Shown here in pieces: positions 8,391-17,462 of a stretch of 64,000 bases of DNA (the first letter of the stretch is position 1; each line of letters starts with the position of its first letter). The notes under the pieces were generated by a model. It was not told the DNA's origin. It saw only the letters and a program-made list of their open reading frames with translations, and did not search any database. Location of the stretch: assembly GCA_945875635.1 (NCBI GenBank), contig CAMCLD010000004.1, positions 1 to 64,000 of the forward strand, written 5' to 3'. The DNA comes from an uncultured Prevotella sp. (lineage in GTDB: Bacteria; Bacteroidota; Bacteroidia; Bacteroidales; Bacteroidaceae). The position numbers were made by a program, and so were the translations under genes.

Positions 8391-9566
8391 ATGGATACGC
8401 AGAACACTCCTATTCACATAACGCTATGGCATAAGGATTTCTGGGCTGTCATTACGGTCAACCTGTTGTTGTCAACATCAGTCACCTTGCTGTTTCCGGC
8501 ATTTCCATCGTTGATGGCATCGGCATTTTCCTTTGGCTGTCTTGATACAGGAGTGGCATTCATGCTGTTCGCAGTGGGATTATTCCTTCCAGGCATTTTC
8601 TGCTCATATCTTGTTCAGAAATACAGGAGAAACATGGTATGTCAGATGTCGATGTTGCTACTTGTCTTATCGACAGTCTTTCTCTGGCTTGTCACCACAG
8701 GCAGGATAACCGTGCCAACATCTGCTCTCTTTATTTATAGACTTTTCTCCGGCTCTATGTTCGGGCTTGCACAGATGGTTCTGTCAAGCACACTTGTCAT
8801 AGATACAACTGAATCTTTCAAACGCACCGAGGCAAACCATGCCGCAGAATGGTTCAGACGCTTCTCCATAGCATTGGGACCAGGGCTTGCCTTATATATA
8901 TCAAAAATAATGGACTATGCAGATGTCTTGTTTGTTAGCATGGGATTGGGACTCTTGAGCATGATAGTGTTATCCACGATACATTTTCCATTTAAATCTC
9001 CGGAGGATACTTGTCGCATTTTGTCATTAGACAGATTTTTTATGCCTAAGAGCTATTGGCTTACATTGAATCTGTTCTTGTCAACATTTTCATTCGGACT
9101 GATATTAAGCACTTGCAATACTTGGATAACATATTGCTTTATTGGTTTGGGATTTCTTACAGCCATCCTTACAGAGAACATGATATTTGCCAATGCAAGC
9201 ATAAAGAGCGAGGCTGTAACCGGACTCGTACTTGCTGGAGCGTCAGTTCTCATACTGCTTACGAGGCATGGTGATGCCACAACATACATTGCACCTTTCA
9301 TTATGGGACTTGGCTATGGTGCATTAGGCTCGCGCTTCCTGCTTTTCTTTGTAAAACTATCCATGCATTGTCAACGAGGGACATCTCAAAGTACATTTTT
9401 CCTTGCATGGGAATCTGGACTTATCGTAGGTCTTGGACTGGGATTAATGCTGATTGACGGCAACGACAACCTACCTTACATTATTGCTCTCTCACTTATA
9501 GTAGTCAGCCTTCTGCTATACATTCTCGTTGCACATCCGTGGTACATGAAACACAAGAACAGATAA
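8391..9566 (+). CDS. MFS transporter, 391 aa
   Basis: This is a major facilitator superfamily protein with about 12 hydrophobic segments spread along its whole length. A charged cytoplasmic loop carries the YLVQKYRRNM segment near residue 75, in the position of the MFS loop 2-3 signature but without its full consensus. It starts 18 bases after panB. This placement might suggest a pantothenate precursor or drug exporter, but nothing in the sequence fixes the substrate. There is no signal peptide and no fusion. The TIGR02757 gene starts about 20 bases downstream, so the run panB-MFS-TIGR02757 may be a single transcript. Confidence 0.85.
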   Translation: MDTQNTPIHITLWHKDFWAVITVNLLLSTSVTLLFPAFPSLMASAFSFGCLDTGVAFMLFAVGLFLPGIFCSYLVQKYRRNMVCQMSMLLLVLSTVFLWLVTTGRITVPTSALFIYRLFSGSMFGLAQMVLSSTLVIDTTESFKRTEANHAAEWFRRFSIALGPGLALYISKIMDYADVLFVSMGLGLLSMIVLSTIHFPFKSPEDTCRILSLDRFFMPKSYWLTLNLFLSTFSFGLILSTCNTWITYCFIGLGFLTAILTENMIFANASIKSEAVTGLVLAGASVLILLTRHGDATTYIAPFIMGLGYGALGSRFLLFFVKLSMHCQRGTSQSTFFLAWESGLIVGLGLGLMLIDGNDNLPYIIALSLIVVSLLLYILVAHPWYMKHKNR

Positions 9567-9587
9567 GAACCATATAGTTTGAAAGAT

Positions 9588-10343
9588 ATGGAGAATTGCG
9601 ACATCAGAGAATTCCTTACCCATTTTGCTGAAAAATACGAGAACATTTCTTTTCTCGACGAAGACCCGTCACGCTTCATGCATCAGGTAAGTGGAACCAA
9701 GAACCGGGAAACGACAGCTTTCATTGCCTCGGCACTGAGCTATGGCAACAGGATGCAGTTTTGCAAGAAGATTTCCACAATACTCACCTATGCCGACTAT
9801 GATACATTTAAATGGATTGTCAACCGGGATTATCTCTCTGACTTCCCAGATAACAACACATCTTTCTATCGACTCTACACATCCCGGCATATAAGATTGT
9901 TCCTCCGCAGAATTGAAGACATGCTAAAGGAGTTTGGCTCCATCGGGGAGTTTGCCAAGGTAAAAGTATGTGACCAAAATCCCCTAAGCATTATTGAAGC
10001 CATTACCGATTACTTCAAGGATATTGACTCTCCGATAATTCCTAAAAGTACGTCGTCTGCGTGCAAGCGTCTCTGTATGTTCCTAAGATGGATGATAAGG
10101 GATAATTCACCTGTTGACTTAGGACTGTGGAGTGAATTCGCAGACAAAAGGAAATTAATCATACCAATGGACACACACGTTCTTACTCAGGCAAGACGCT
10201 TGGGACTCATATCCTCACGCACAGCTTCAATGGCTGCTGCTATAAAACTGTCCAACACATTGGCAACAGTTTTTCCATATGACCCCATGAAAGGTGACTT
10301 CGCACTATTTGGATATGGTGTGTCTGTGGGTAAAGACAAATAA
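9588..10343 (+). CDS. TIGR02757 (DUF2400) family protein
   Basis: This 251-aa protein matches the TIGR02757/DUF2400 family of Bacteroidetes and related phyla. Recognisable segments are DEDPSRFMHQ near the N-terminus, TAFIASALSYGNR (about residues 40-52), SACKRLCMFLRWMIR (about 150-164) and the C-terminal MDTHVLTQARRLGL with DPMKGDFALFGYGVS. The helical pattern with a late aspartate recalls HhH-type DNA glycosylases such as the AlkA/endonuclease III fold, but this is an inference and no activity is known to me. The frame can be read from a TTG at 9579; the ATG at 9588 is preferred. Confidence 0.82.
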   Translation: MENCDIREFLTHFAEKYENISFLDEDPSRFMHQVSGTKNRETTAFIASALSYGNRMQFCKKISTILTYADYDTFKWIVNRDYLSDFPDNNTSFYRLYTSRHIRLFLRRIEDMLKEFGSIGEFAKVKVCDQNPLSIIEAITDYFKDIDSPIIPKSTSSACKRLCMFLRWMIRDNSPVDLGLWSEFADKRKLIIPMDTHVLTQARRLGLISSRTASMAAAIKLSNTLATVFPYDPMKGDFALFGYGVSVGKDK

Positions 10344-10463
10344 TCTTTTGCAAAACAATCTCGTGATAGAGAAATGTAATACAAAATGGCATTAATTTCT
10401 GTATTTGTTGACTGCTACGTAACAAAATCCGTTAATATGCTTTCATTATTCTATAATTTGCAT

Positions 10464-10471
10464 TAACTTTG
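10464..10471 (+). promoter_or_regulatory. -7 promoter element before the DUF4230 pair
   Basis: TAACTTTG matches the TAnnTTTG -7 consensus and lies 42 bases before the lipoprotein start. No exact TTTG lies at -33 spacing (TTTC is present), so the match is partial. Confidence 0.5.
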
Positions 10472-10513
10472 CAAAAGTTTAGCTGCATCTCGGCATAATT
10501 TTTGACGAAAAGT

Positions 10514-11179
10514 ATGAGAATAGGAATTTTATATGTCATTATGGCTATTTTGCTTGTTTCATCATGTACAGGCAATACGAATGACAAGAAAGAAGCTGAT
10601 ACAGTTGACACCATCCCCATGATGGTGGCACACATAAGGAAGTGCTCTAAAATCTACACCACCGAATATAAAATAAGGAAGATTGTATCATATTCTGACA
10701 ACAAAAATCTTAAAGGGAAGGTATTCGGTAAGGAATTCAGTATTGACATTCCCATGACCGACAGAAAACTGGCAATGCCTGTCACAGCTACAATAAAGGG
10801 ATATATAGACATGTCAGGATTCTCAACGGATAATGTCAAAAGGAAGGGCGACAGGATTGTAATCACTTTGCCAGACCCAAAGATTGAACTCACTTCCACT
10901 AAGGTGATTCATGATGAGACGCACCAGCATGTTGACATGGCAAGAAGAAATTTCTCAGACAAGGAACTCGCCACACTTGCCATGCATGGACGAGATGTCA
11001 TTGTGAAATCTCTTGACAGTATGTCCATTGCAAGGAACGCCATGAATGGTGCTGCCCATGTCTTGATTCCGATAATAAAGCAAATGGGGTTCAAGGAGGA
11101 AAACATAGAAGTTAGATTTCGTAACGACTTCAAGAAAATAGAGATCGTGGATGAGAACGGCAAAAGAGAATTGCGTTGA
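10514..11179 (+). CDS. DUF4230 lipoprotein
   Basis: A lipoprotein signal is clear from the ATG at 10514: hydrophobic MRIGILYVIMAILLVSSC, with the lipid cysteine at residue 18. A TTG start at 10502 is also in frame but would only lengthen the signal. The mature part belongs by appearance to DUF4230: a conserved strand region (residues about 40-125, with DRKLAMPVTATIKGYIDM and IVITLPDPKIELTS) followed by a long charged helix and ending in a VRFRNDF strand. The family is widespread in Bacteroidetes and Firmicutes and its function is unknown. The next gene encodes a second DUF4230 protein with a membrane anchor instead of a lipid, so the two probably work as an envelope pair. Confidence 0.8.
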   Translation: MRIGILYVIMAILLVSSCTGNTNDKKEADTVDTIPMMVAHIRKCSKIYTTEYKIRKIVSYSDNKNLKGKVFGKEFSIDIPMTDRKLAMPVTATIKGYIDMSGFSTDNVKRKGDRIVITLPDPKIELTSTKVIHDETHQHVDMARRNFSDKELATLAMHGRDVIVKSLDSMSIARNAMNGAAHVLIPIIKQMGFKEENIEVRFRNDFKKIEIVDENGKRELR

Positions 11180-11201
11180 ACGCATTATTGCATATTGAAA
11201 T

Positions 11202-11834
11202 ATGATTGACAAAGGAAAAAATAATATTCTGATGCGTTGGCTAAGACTGAAAAGGAGGATAATGACATTTCTGCTTATTCTCATTTCCGTCGTGGTTATA
11301 GTAGCTGTGGCGTATATCATATTCTCTGTTAAAGACAGCAATATAGAGGTGACGGATAGCACTACAGTAGAGATAACACCCTCTCAGATAGAGTCAATAA
11401 GGGCGATAGGAGAATGGGAATTCCTCACCGTAAACGACGAGGAACTTGTTGACACCATAGACAAAGGCTTTTTCCGTGACAAGGAACTTATACGGATTTA
11501 TTATGGTACTCTTCGTTTCGGTATAGACTTGAGACGTACCGCTCCCCAATGGATAGAGGTAAAAGACAGTGTAGTAAATGTTCTTCTCCCCAAAATCATT
11601 CTTCTTGACAGGGATTTCATAGACGAAACTCGTACTAAACCATTTTTTGAGTCAGGGACGTGGACTTCCACAGACCGTGAGATGCTTTACAAGAAAGCAT
11701 ACCGTCAGATGTATGACCGATGCTATACATTGTCAAACATCCGTACAGCAGAAGACAATGCCAAGAGGGAGTTTACAAGACTTCTTAACTCCATGGGATT
11801 CAAGAATGTTATAGTAAGTTTTGAACAACAGTAA
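11202..11834 (+). CDS. DUF4230 membrane-anchored protein
   Basis: This is the second DUF4230 protein of the pair, 210 aa. An N-terminal basic stretch (KRRI) leads into one transmembrane helix (residues about 23-45), and the domain that follows is predicted to be periplasmic. Parallel features with the upstream protein are the ITPSQIESIRAIGEWEFLTV start of the domain, DLRRTAPQWIEV, VNVLLPKIILLDRDFI, and a C-terminal segment (EFTRLLNSMGFKNVIVSFE) aligned with the upstream LIPIIKQMGFKEENIEVRF. This suggests an old gene duplication. It begins 22 bases after the first DUF4230 gene. Function unknown. Confidence 0.8.
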   Translation: MIDKGKNNILMRWLRLKRRIMTFLLILISVVVIVAVAYIIFSVKDSNIEVTDSTTVEITPSQIESIRAIGEWEFLTVNDEELVDTIDKGFFRDKELIRIYYGTLRFGIDLRRTAPQWIEVKDSVVNVLLPKIILLDRDFIDETRTKPFFESGTWTSTDREMLYKKAYRQMYDRCYTLSNIRTAEDNAKREFTRLLNSMGFKNVIVSFEQQ

Positions 11835-11867
11835 CACAAGCATATTTATAATTTAAAATCATTCACA

Positions 11868-13220
11868 ATGGACACACTAAATGGGATAATATCAGGTATC
11901 AGCTCCTTTCTTTGGGGATTGCCAATGATAATCATGCTTCTTGGCACACACATTTTTCTGACCATACGTCTTCGCTTTCCACAGCGCAAGATATTCACTG
12001 CCATAAAACTTTCTGTAATGCGGGATAAAGGTTCGTCAGGAGACGTGTCACAGTTTGGGGCACTTGCCACGGCATTGGCAGCCACGATAGGTACCGGCAA
12101 CATTATTGGTGTGGCTACAGCCGTTTCACTTGGAGGTCCAGGTGCCGTGCTATGGTGTTGGCTAACTGGTGTGTTTGGTATAGCTACAAAGTATGCTGAG
12201 GGTTTGCTTGCAATTAAATACAGAGTTCGCACAAAGGAAGGCAAAATGATAGGAGGACCAATGTATGCCCTTGAATCGGGTCTCGGCTGGAAATGGATGG
12301 CTGTTCTCTTTGCTGTTTTCACAGCGATAGCATCCTTCGGAATAGGAAACACAGTACAGGCAAATGCCATCGCTACTATAGCACATAGTTCCTACAGCAT
12401 AGATCCATGGATTTCGGGAATTGTCATTTGTGGTCTTACAGCGGCAGTAATTCTTGGTGGTGTTAAGAGCATAGCTCGTGTCTGTGGCATGCTTGTTCCA
12501 TTCATGGCTTTGTTCTATGTATTCGGATGTATATATATATTATGTGTCAACCATACTTATCTGATTCCAGCTTTCAAAGTCATAGTCCACGATGCGTTCA
12601 GTCCTGCTGCTGCCGGTGGTGGTCTTGTAGGCTCCACCGTTATGATGGCAGCGAGATATGGAATAGCGAGAGGACTGTTCTCCAATGAGTCTGGTCTTGG
12701 AAGCGCACCAATAGTAGCTGCGGCAGCAAAGACAAAGAACCCGGTCAGGCAGGCTCTTGTGTCAAGCAGCGGCACATTTTGGGACACTGTAGTCATTTGT
12801 GCTCTTACCGGACTTGTTATAGTAAGCAGCATCCTTGCCTATCCAGACATTGATTTCAAGGATGGAGCCAGACTCACCCATGCAGCATTCTCCAAAATTC
12901 CATATATAGGTAGTCCCCTACTCTCTTTCGGACTTCTCACATTTGCCTTCAGCACAATTCTCGGATGGAGTTATTATGGTGAGAAAGCAGTTGAATATCT
13001 TAAAGGGAAGAGATGGACATATCCTTATCGTCTTTTTTACATCATCGCTGTCTTTATAGGGAGCATCGCAAACCTACAGATTGTGTGGAACCTTGCCGAT
13101 TGCATGAATGCCCTAATGGCAATACCTAATTTGCTTTCGCTGCTTCTGCTGAATGGTGTCATTGTGCATGAGACACGCAAATACTTGTGGCGTGACAGGC
13201 TTGACAGAGACATGGATTAA
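11868..13220 (+). CDS. alsT: alanine/glycine:cation symporter (AGCS family)
   Basis: This is a sodium- or proton-coupled importer of alanine or glycine in the inner membrane, 450 aa with about 11 hydrophobic segments. AGCS family hallmarks include GALATALAATIGTGNIIGVATAVSLGGPGAV (residues about 63-93), GIATKYAEGLLAIKYR and the GGPMYALESGLG segment. FSNESGLGSAPIVAAAAKT near residues 273-291 is the classical family signature. It follows the DUF4230 pair by 33 bases and is followed by a strong hairpin at 13241-13277, so it probably ends the transcript. An alanine dehydrogenase gene lies elsewhere in the window (34000-35103), consistent with alanine use. Confidence 0.92.
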   Translation: MDTLNGIISGISSFLWGLPMIIMLLGTHIFLTIRLRFPQRKIFTAIKLSVMRDKGSSGDVSQFGALATALAATIGTGNIIGVATAVSLGGPGAVLWCWLTGVFGIATKYAEGLLAIKYRVRTKEGKMIGGPMYALESGLGWKWMAVLFAVFTAIASFGIGNTVQANAIATIAHSSYSIDPWISGIVICGLTAAVILGGVKSIARVCGMLVPFMALFYVFGCIYILCVNHTYLIPAFKVIVHDAFSPAAAGGGLVGSTVMMAARYGIARGLFSNESGLGSAPIVAAAAKTKNPVRQALVSSSGTFWDTVVICALTGLVIVSSILAYPDIDFKDGARLTHAAFSKIPYIGSPLLSFGLLTFAFSTILGWSYYGEKAVEYLKGKRWTYPYRLFYIIAVFIGSIANLQIVWNLADCMNALMAIPNLLSLLLLNGVIVHETRKYLWRDRLDRDMD

Positions 13221-13240
13221 CATTATTGGTAAAAAGAAGT

Positions 13241-13277
13241 AAGATGGAATGCATTTGTCAAAAATGCATTCCATCTT
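13241..13277. terminator. strong hairpin, likely terminator after alsT
   Basis: Perfect 16-base arms AAGATGGAATGCATTT (13241-13256) and AAATGCATTCCATCTT (13262-13277) flank a 5-base loop. The plus side lacks a clear T run. Read on the minus strand, the hairpin is followed by CTTCTTTTT, so it may work better as the terminator of the minus-strand BspA-like gene, or in both directions. Confidence 0.75.
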
Positions 13278-13477
13278 GCTCGTCATCGTAAGATCTCACA
13301 AGTCGTCAAACAACATAATCCGTATTCCGTTTGCATCACCAGTCTGTGTGCCTGATTGCAAGCCGATTTCGTTTGGTCCTTGTCTATTCTTCCATTTCTT
13401 CCTCAAGGCAGTCCCAGAGGAATATCGTACCTGCCGTGGCGTTTTCCTTGCTTAACATCTCTTCGTTTCCGTCCGAG

Positions 13478-16400
13478 TTATTTGATGATTAATTTGATAG
13501 TCTTGTTGCCACGGCGCACGATGTTCACACCTTTTGCGGGAGCGTCGATGCGGCGGCCGTTGATGTCATAGTATTCGGCATCGTCGGTGGCCACAGAGTT
13601 AAGCAGGTCGATGGCAGTCGTTCCTCCACCCTCGTCCACACGACCGATAGAGAATGCCCTGGCACTCTGCGGTTCAGAGGCAGTCAAAGTCATATATGCG
13701 CAGAAGGGCTTTACGCTATCTTCCGCCACTCCTGTAGTTGCGAGTATCTTTGCAGGATTCATCAGTTTGTCGTTCAGCAGGATGAAGGCATTGTTGTCTT
13801 CCGATGAGAAAGTCTTCGCCTGATATGTGCCGCAGAGCTGCAGAGAGCTGCCGTCATTGCCATTGACTCCCGCCCCATCAACAGGCGCTTTTACTATCTC
13901 AGCCTCTGTCGCAGACAAATTGATTGTCTTATCAACAACGCCATCCTTAAACTTGAAGAGCACTGGCGTTCCAGCAACAATCTCTCCCGTTATTTCCTCA
14001 ATCTCCACAGCCTCTGCAGTTGCGCCCTTAAGCTGATATGCAGTAAAATTATCTGGGGTATATGCAAATGGCAGGCAGAGAGAGAACCATGTTGACTCTG
14101 ACGTCGAGAGGTCGCGGGTATAAGTAGCCGATGCTGCCTTGAAGTCATATTTTGGAGTGAAGTCATAGTCTCCTGACAGGTCAAGAATTTTAGTCGTCAA
14201 AGGATTTCCGCATAATTCCACCTTATTTTCGCCCAATGTGAAATATGTCTTGAAATAGCCAGATGTATAGTTGGCCATGTCTATGCCTGTTTTAGTAATA
14301 TCCCATGGAGTAGCTCCTTCGAGTACGAAGCAGCTCTCAAACATACCATCACTACTGCTGACCTCGCCTGTTGTAAAACCATCGCTGGCATAAATTGTCG
14401 TGAGGCTTTGGCAGTTATAGAACATCCAGGTCATATCCGTCACCTTGGCAGTGTTGAATGATGACAGGTCGAGAGATATGAGGTCATAGCAGCCACCAAA
14501 CATGTAGCCCATATCCGTCACCTTGGCAGTGTTGAATGATGACAGGTCAAGATTTTTGAGGCCTGAGCAGCTATTGAACATCTCGCTCATATCAGTCACT
14601 TCCTCGGTGTTGAGATTCTCTATGCCTTCTATTGTTGTAAGTTGCGAAAAACCAAGGAACCATTGACAACAAGAAGTTGGCCTGGCTTGTTTAAAAGACG
14701 GAGTAAAGACTACTTTTTCGCAATCAGAATACACCTCACCTACCCATTCCAGGGCATTAGCGCCTTCATTTAAATCATACACTCCACTTCCTTCTTCTTT
14801 AGTGTTCGCCACTTTAAATGTCAATACTTTTGTGTTTGCATCCCACTTTACGTATGGCGTTATGATTTTGGGAGTGAAATAGCCGTCAAAATTAGCCATG
14901 TCTATGCCTGTTTTACCAGAATCGTATGAAGTAGCTCCTTCGAGTTTTTTGCAGTCCGTAAACATACCACCATCATAGATGACTTTGCCTGTGGCAAAAT
15001 CATCGCTGACATAAATTGTCGTGAGGCCTGAGCAGTCATTGAACATGTAGCTCATATTCTCCACCTTGGCAGTGTTGAATGATGACAGGTCAAGAGAGGT
15101 GAGGCCTTTGCAGCCATTGAACATGTTCATCATATCCGTCACCTCGGCAGTGTTGAATGATGACAGGTTAAGAGAGGTGAGGCCTGAGCAGCCACCAAAC
15201 ATGTTGCCCATACCCGTCACCTTGACAGTGTTGAATGATGACAGGTCAAGAGACTTGAGGCCTGTGCAGTTACCAAACATGTAGCTCATCTCCGTCACCT
15301 CATCAGTGTTGAATGATGACAGGTCAAGAGAAGTGAGGCTTGAGCAGCTACCAAACATGCCGCCCATATTCCTCACCTTGGCAGTATTGAATGATGACAA
15401 GTCAAGAGAGGTGAGCTTTTTGCAGCCATAGAACATGTACATCATATTCTTCACTTCCTCAGTGTTGAGATTCTCGATGCCTTGTATTGTTGTAAGATTA
15501 GAAAAACTATCGAACCATGAATAACAAGAAGTTGGCTTGACTTGCTTAAAAGACGGAGTAAAGACTACTTTTTTGCAATTATTTTTTAAATCTACCCCCT
15601 CCAGGGCAATAGCACCTTCATTAAATTCACATTCTCCTTCAGTTCCTTCTATATAGTTCGCCACTTTGAATATCAATACTTTGGTTTCCGCATTCCATTT
15701 AACGCATGGCGTTAAGTTACTCTTGGTGAAATAGCCAGATGTATAGTTGGCCATGTTATGGTCTGTTTTATTAGAATCGTATCCATTTAGATTGCTGCAG
15801 CCATCAAACATACCACTACCACTGCTGACCTTGTCAGTAGAAAAATCATCGCTGACATAGATTGTCATGAGGCTTGAGCAGTCACTGAACATGGCGCTCA
15901 TATTCGTCACCTTGACAGTGTTGAATGATGACACGTCAAGAGAGGTTAGAGCTGAGCAGTTACCAAACATGCCGCTCATATCCGTCACCTCAGCAGTGTT
16001 GAATGATGACAGGTCGAGAGATGCGAGGCCATAGCAGCCACTGAACATACAACTCATATCCTCCACCTTGGCAGTGTTGAATGATGACAGGTCGAGAGAT
16101 GTGAGGCCATAGCTGCCACTGAACATGTAGCCCATATCCTCCACCTTGGCAGTGTTGAATGATGACAGGTCAAGATTTTCGAGGCCTTTGCAGGTATTGA
16201 ACATGTCTCTCATATTCGTCACGTTCTCGGTGTTGAGGTTCTCTATGCCTTCTATTGTTGTAAGTAGCTTAAAAAGACGGAACCACTGATAACAAGAAGT
16301 TGGCCGTACATCTTTAAATGATTCGTCAAACACCACTTTGGTAACAGACTCTCTGCCAACATTCCAACCAGGATTGTCATAACCTGTATTGAGCTCATAA

Positions 16401-16558
16401 GCGCCATCAGGCACACTTCCCCCACCTTTGAATGTAAGGGTTTTGCTACCTTCATCGTATTGGGCATAGCCCACTGTTCCCTCTGCATTAACCGGGAGCG
16501 AGAATAGCATAATCATGATTGCTATCATGAAGGTTGTTAGATTTCTTTTCTTTGTCAT
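13478..16558 (-). CDS. BspA-like DUF285 leucine-rich repeat surface protein
   Basis: A 1026-aa secreted protein. An N-terminal signal peptide ends near VNA (residues about 1-25). Three blocks of DUF285/BspA-type repeats follow, built from a 26-residue unit of the form SFNTAKVTDMSYMFSGCSGL plus TSLDLS; the middle block has about six units. Each block is introduced by a strand pair with KVLTFKVAN and a conserved PSFKQ--PTSCY-WF segment. A non-repeat region (about 795-985) precedes a C-terminal sorting-like tail, EYYDINGRRIDAP then GVNIVRRGNKTIKLIIK, of the kind seen on secreted Prevotella proteins. BspA relatives bind host matrix proteins or other bacteria; a role in adhesion is inferred. The near-identical repeats make it prone to unit gain and loss. 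Confidence 0.88.
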   Translation of the reverse strand: MTKKRNLTTFMIAIMIMLFSLPVNAEGTVGYAQYDEGSKTLTFKGGGSVPDGAYELNTGYDNPGWNVGRESVTKVVFDESFKDVRPTSCYQWFRLFKLLTTIEGIENLNTENVTNMRDMFNTCKGLENLDLSSFNTAKVEDMGYMFSGSYGLTSLDLSSFNTAKVEDMSCMFSGCYGLASLDLSSFNTAEVTDMSGMFGNCSALTSLDVSSFNTVKVTNMSAMFSDCSSLMTIYVSDDFSTDKVSSGSGMFDGCSNLNGYDSNKTDHNMANYTSGYFTKSNLTPCVKWNAETKVLIFKVANYIEGTEGECEFNEGAIALEGVDLKNNCKKVVFTPSFKQVKPTSCYSWFDSFSNLTTIQGIENLNTEEVKNMMYMFYGCKKLTSLDLSSFNTAKVRNMGGMFGSCSSLTSLDLSSFNTDEVTEMSYMFGNCTGLKSLDLSSFNTVKVTGMGNMFGGCSGLTSLNLSSFNTAEVTDMMNMFNGCKGLTSLDLSSFNTAKVENMSYMFNDCSGLTTIYVSDDFATGKVIYDGGMFTDCKKLEGATSYDSGKTGIDMANFDGYFTPKIITPYVKWDANTKVLTFKVANTKEEGSGVYDLNEGANALEWVGEVYSDCEKVVFTPSFKQARPTSCCQWFLGFSQLTTIEGIENLNTEEVTDMSEMFNSCSGLKNLDLSSFNTAKVTDMGYMFGGCYDLISLDLSSFNTAKVTDMTWMFYNCQSLTTIYASDGFTTGEVSSSDGMFESCFVLEGATPWDITKTGIDMANYTSGYFKTYFTLGENKVELCGNPLTTKILDLSGDYDFTPKYDFKAASATYTRDLSTSESTWFSLCLPFAYTPDNFTAYQLKGATAEAVEIEEITGEIVAGTPVLFKFKDGVVDKTINLSATEAEIVKAPVDGAGVNGNDGSSLQLCGTYQAKTFSSEDNNAFILLNDKLMNPAKILATTGVAEDSVKPFCAYMTLTASEPQSARAFSIGRVDEGGGTTAIDLLNSVATDDAEYYDINGRRIDAPAKGVNIVRRGNKTIKLIIK
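15073..15462 (-). repeat. tandem 78-bp repeats inside the BspA-like gene
   Basis: The word TGTTGAATGATGACA (or a one-base variant) recurs at 15073, 15151, 15229, 15307 and 15385, exactly 78 bases apart, encoding one 26-residue DUF285 unit each. Shorter runs with the same unit and spacing occur near 14450-14560 and 15900-16190. Identity between units is high enough for recombination or slippage. Confidence 0.9.
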
Positions 16559-16610
16559 AATATTTTGTTTTGTTGTTAATAAATATTTCCAGTTATGGAT
16601 GATATAAACG

Positions 16611-16661
16611 CACAGAGCCTTCCGCCGATGCCACTGACTGACACCTGAGGAAGGCTCTGTG
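16611..16661 (-). promoter_or_regulatory. leader hairpin before the BspA-like gene
   Basis: Perfect 13-base arms CACAGAGCCTTCC (16611-16623) and GGAAGGCTCTGTG (16649-16661) with a 25-base loop lie 53-103 bases upstream of the minus-strand start at 16558. No T run follows on the minus strand, so it looks like a 5' leader structure rather than a terminator; a stability or regulatory role is inferred. Confidence 0.5.
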
Positions 16662-17075
16662 TATGATGTTATATGTCGCTGACAATGCTATGCCATAGCA
16701 AATACCCCCTATATCGTTAAGGATTATGCGGTTATGCAAGGTAATGTATATGGCTGGCAATGCTGTCATACGTAGCTAATATTAACTAATTTAATCATGC
16801 TTTTCTTTGCAGAAGTGTATCAGATACAACATCTGCGCTGTAAAGATACACATTTTCTTTCATATAAGCATCAAAATCATCAGAAAATTATTCAATATTC
16901 TGACAATCAACAATTATACACACCATTCCACACTATTTCGGGTGCAAAACTAAGGAACACTGCAAAGGTAATGCAAACCGAGAGCAATAACAAACTTGTT
17001 TGAATATTGCCGAGGTGCAGCTTACCTTATCTAAAATTACATCCAATCCTCCGAACCGCCCAATATGGTTTGTAG

Positions 17076-17112
17076 CCTCACCCCCAACCCCTCTCCAAAA
17101 GGAGAGGGGAGG
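17076..17112. repeat. GC-rich hairpin intergenic repeat
   Basis: CCCCTCTCC (17088-17096), AAAA loop, then GGAGAGGGG (17101-17109), framed by CCTCACCCCCAA and AGG. A diverged copy in opposite orientation lies at 61524-61557. Elements of this kind are scattered through many Bacteroidetes genomes; role unknown. Confidence 0.7.
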
Positions 17113-17115
17113 TAG

Positions 17116-17185
17116 TTACCATAAGAGTTAATAACTTGTTGACTTGTCAACTTGTAAACTCTGAGCAAGTTTTAACTTGCGAAAC
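17116..17185 (-). repeat. dispersed intergenic repeat, copy 2
   Basis: The stretch contains AACTTGTTGACTTGTCAACT followed by GAGCAAGTTTTAACTTGCGA and AAC. The last part is an inverted repeat (GCAAGTT/AACTTGC) shared with 21398-21421 and, in reverse orientation, 661-684. It directly follows the GC-rich hairpin repeat, so the two may form one composite unit. Confidence 0.6.
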
Positions 17186-17316
17186 ACCCATTATCCAATA
17201 TAATTGATATGCTCATTACTATATAACTCAAGTTTACTCTGCCTTTTGCGCAATCGTTTGACCATCACAACATGATGAAAAATCAAAATTATTTATCGTT
17301 ATAGTGTTGATTGTAT

Positions 17317-17324
17317 GTAACTTT
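17317..17324 (+). promoter_or_regulatory. orphan -7 box
   Basis: TAACTTTG matches the -7 consensus, on the plus strand, with no gene in the following 300 bases on that strand. A transcript starting near 17332 would run through a CTCCTTTAAGATAAAGGA hairpin region towards 17590. It could mark a small RNA or be chance. Confidence 0.3.
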
Positions 17325-17462
17325 GCATCAGCAAAAGGAAAGAACGGCAACATTCAGAACATGTTTAAATGTTGTTTCTTTCTGAACAGAAAACAGCAAT
17401 CTCATTAGGCTCTCCTTTAAGATAAAGGATTGTCCAAGGATAAAGATATTAAAGATGATTAT

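Noticed and set aside
13278..13477. Plus-strand small genes downstream of alsT
   Set aside because: The short plus-strand frames overlap the BspA-like gene end in antisense and have no family-like sequence.
15073..15462. CRISPR-like regularly spaced repeats
   Set aside because: The 78-base period is in frame and encodes DUF285 units of one protein; there are no unique spacers and no cas genes.
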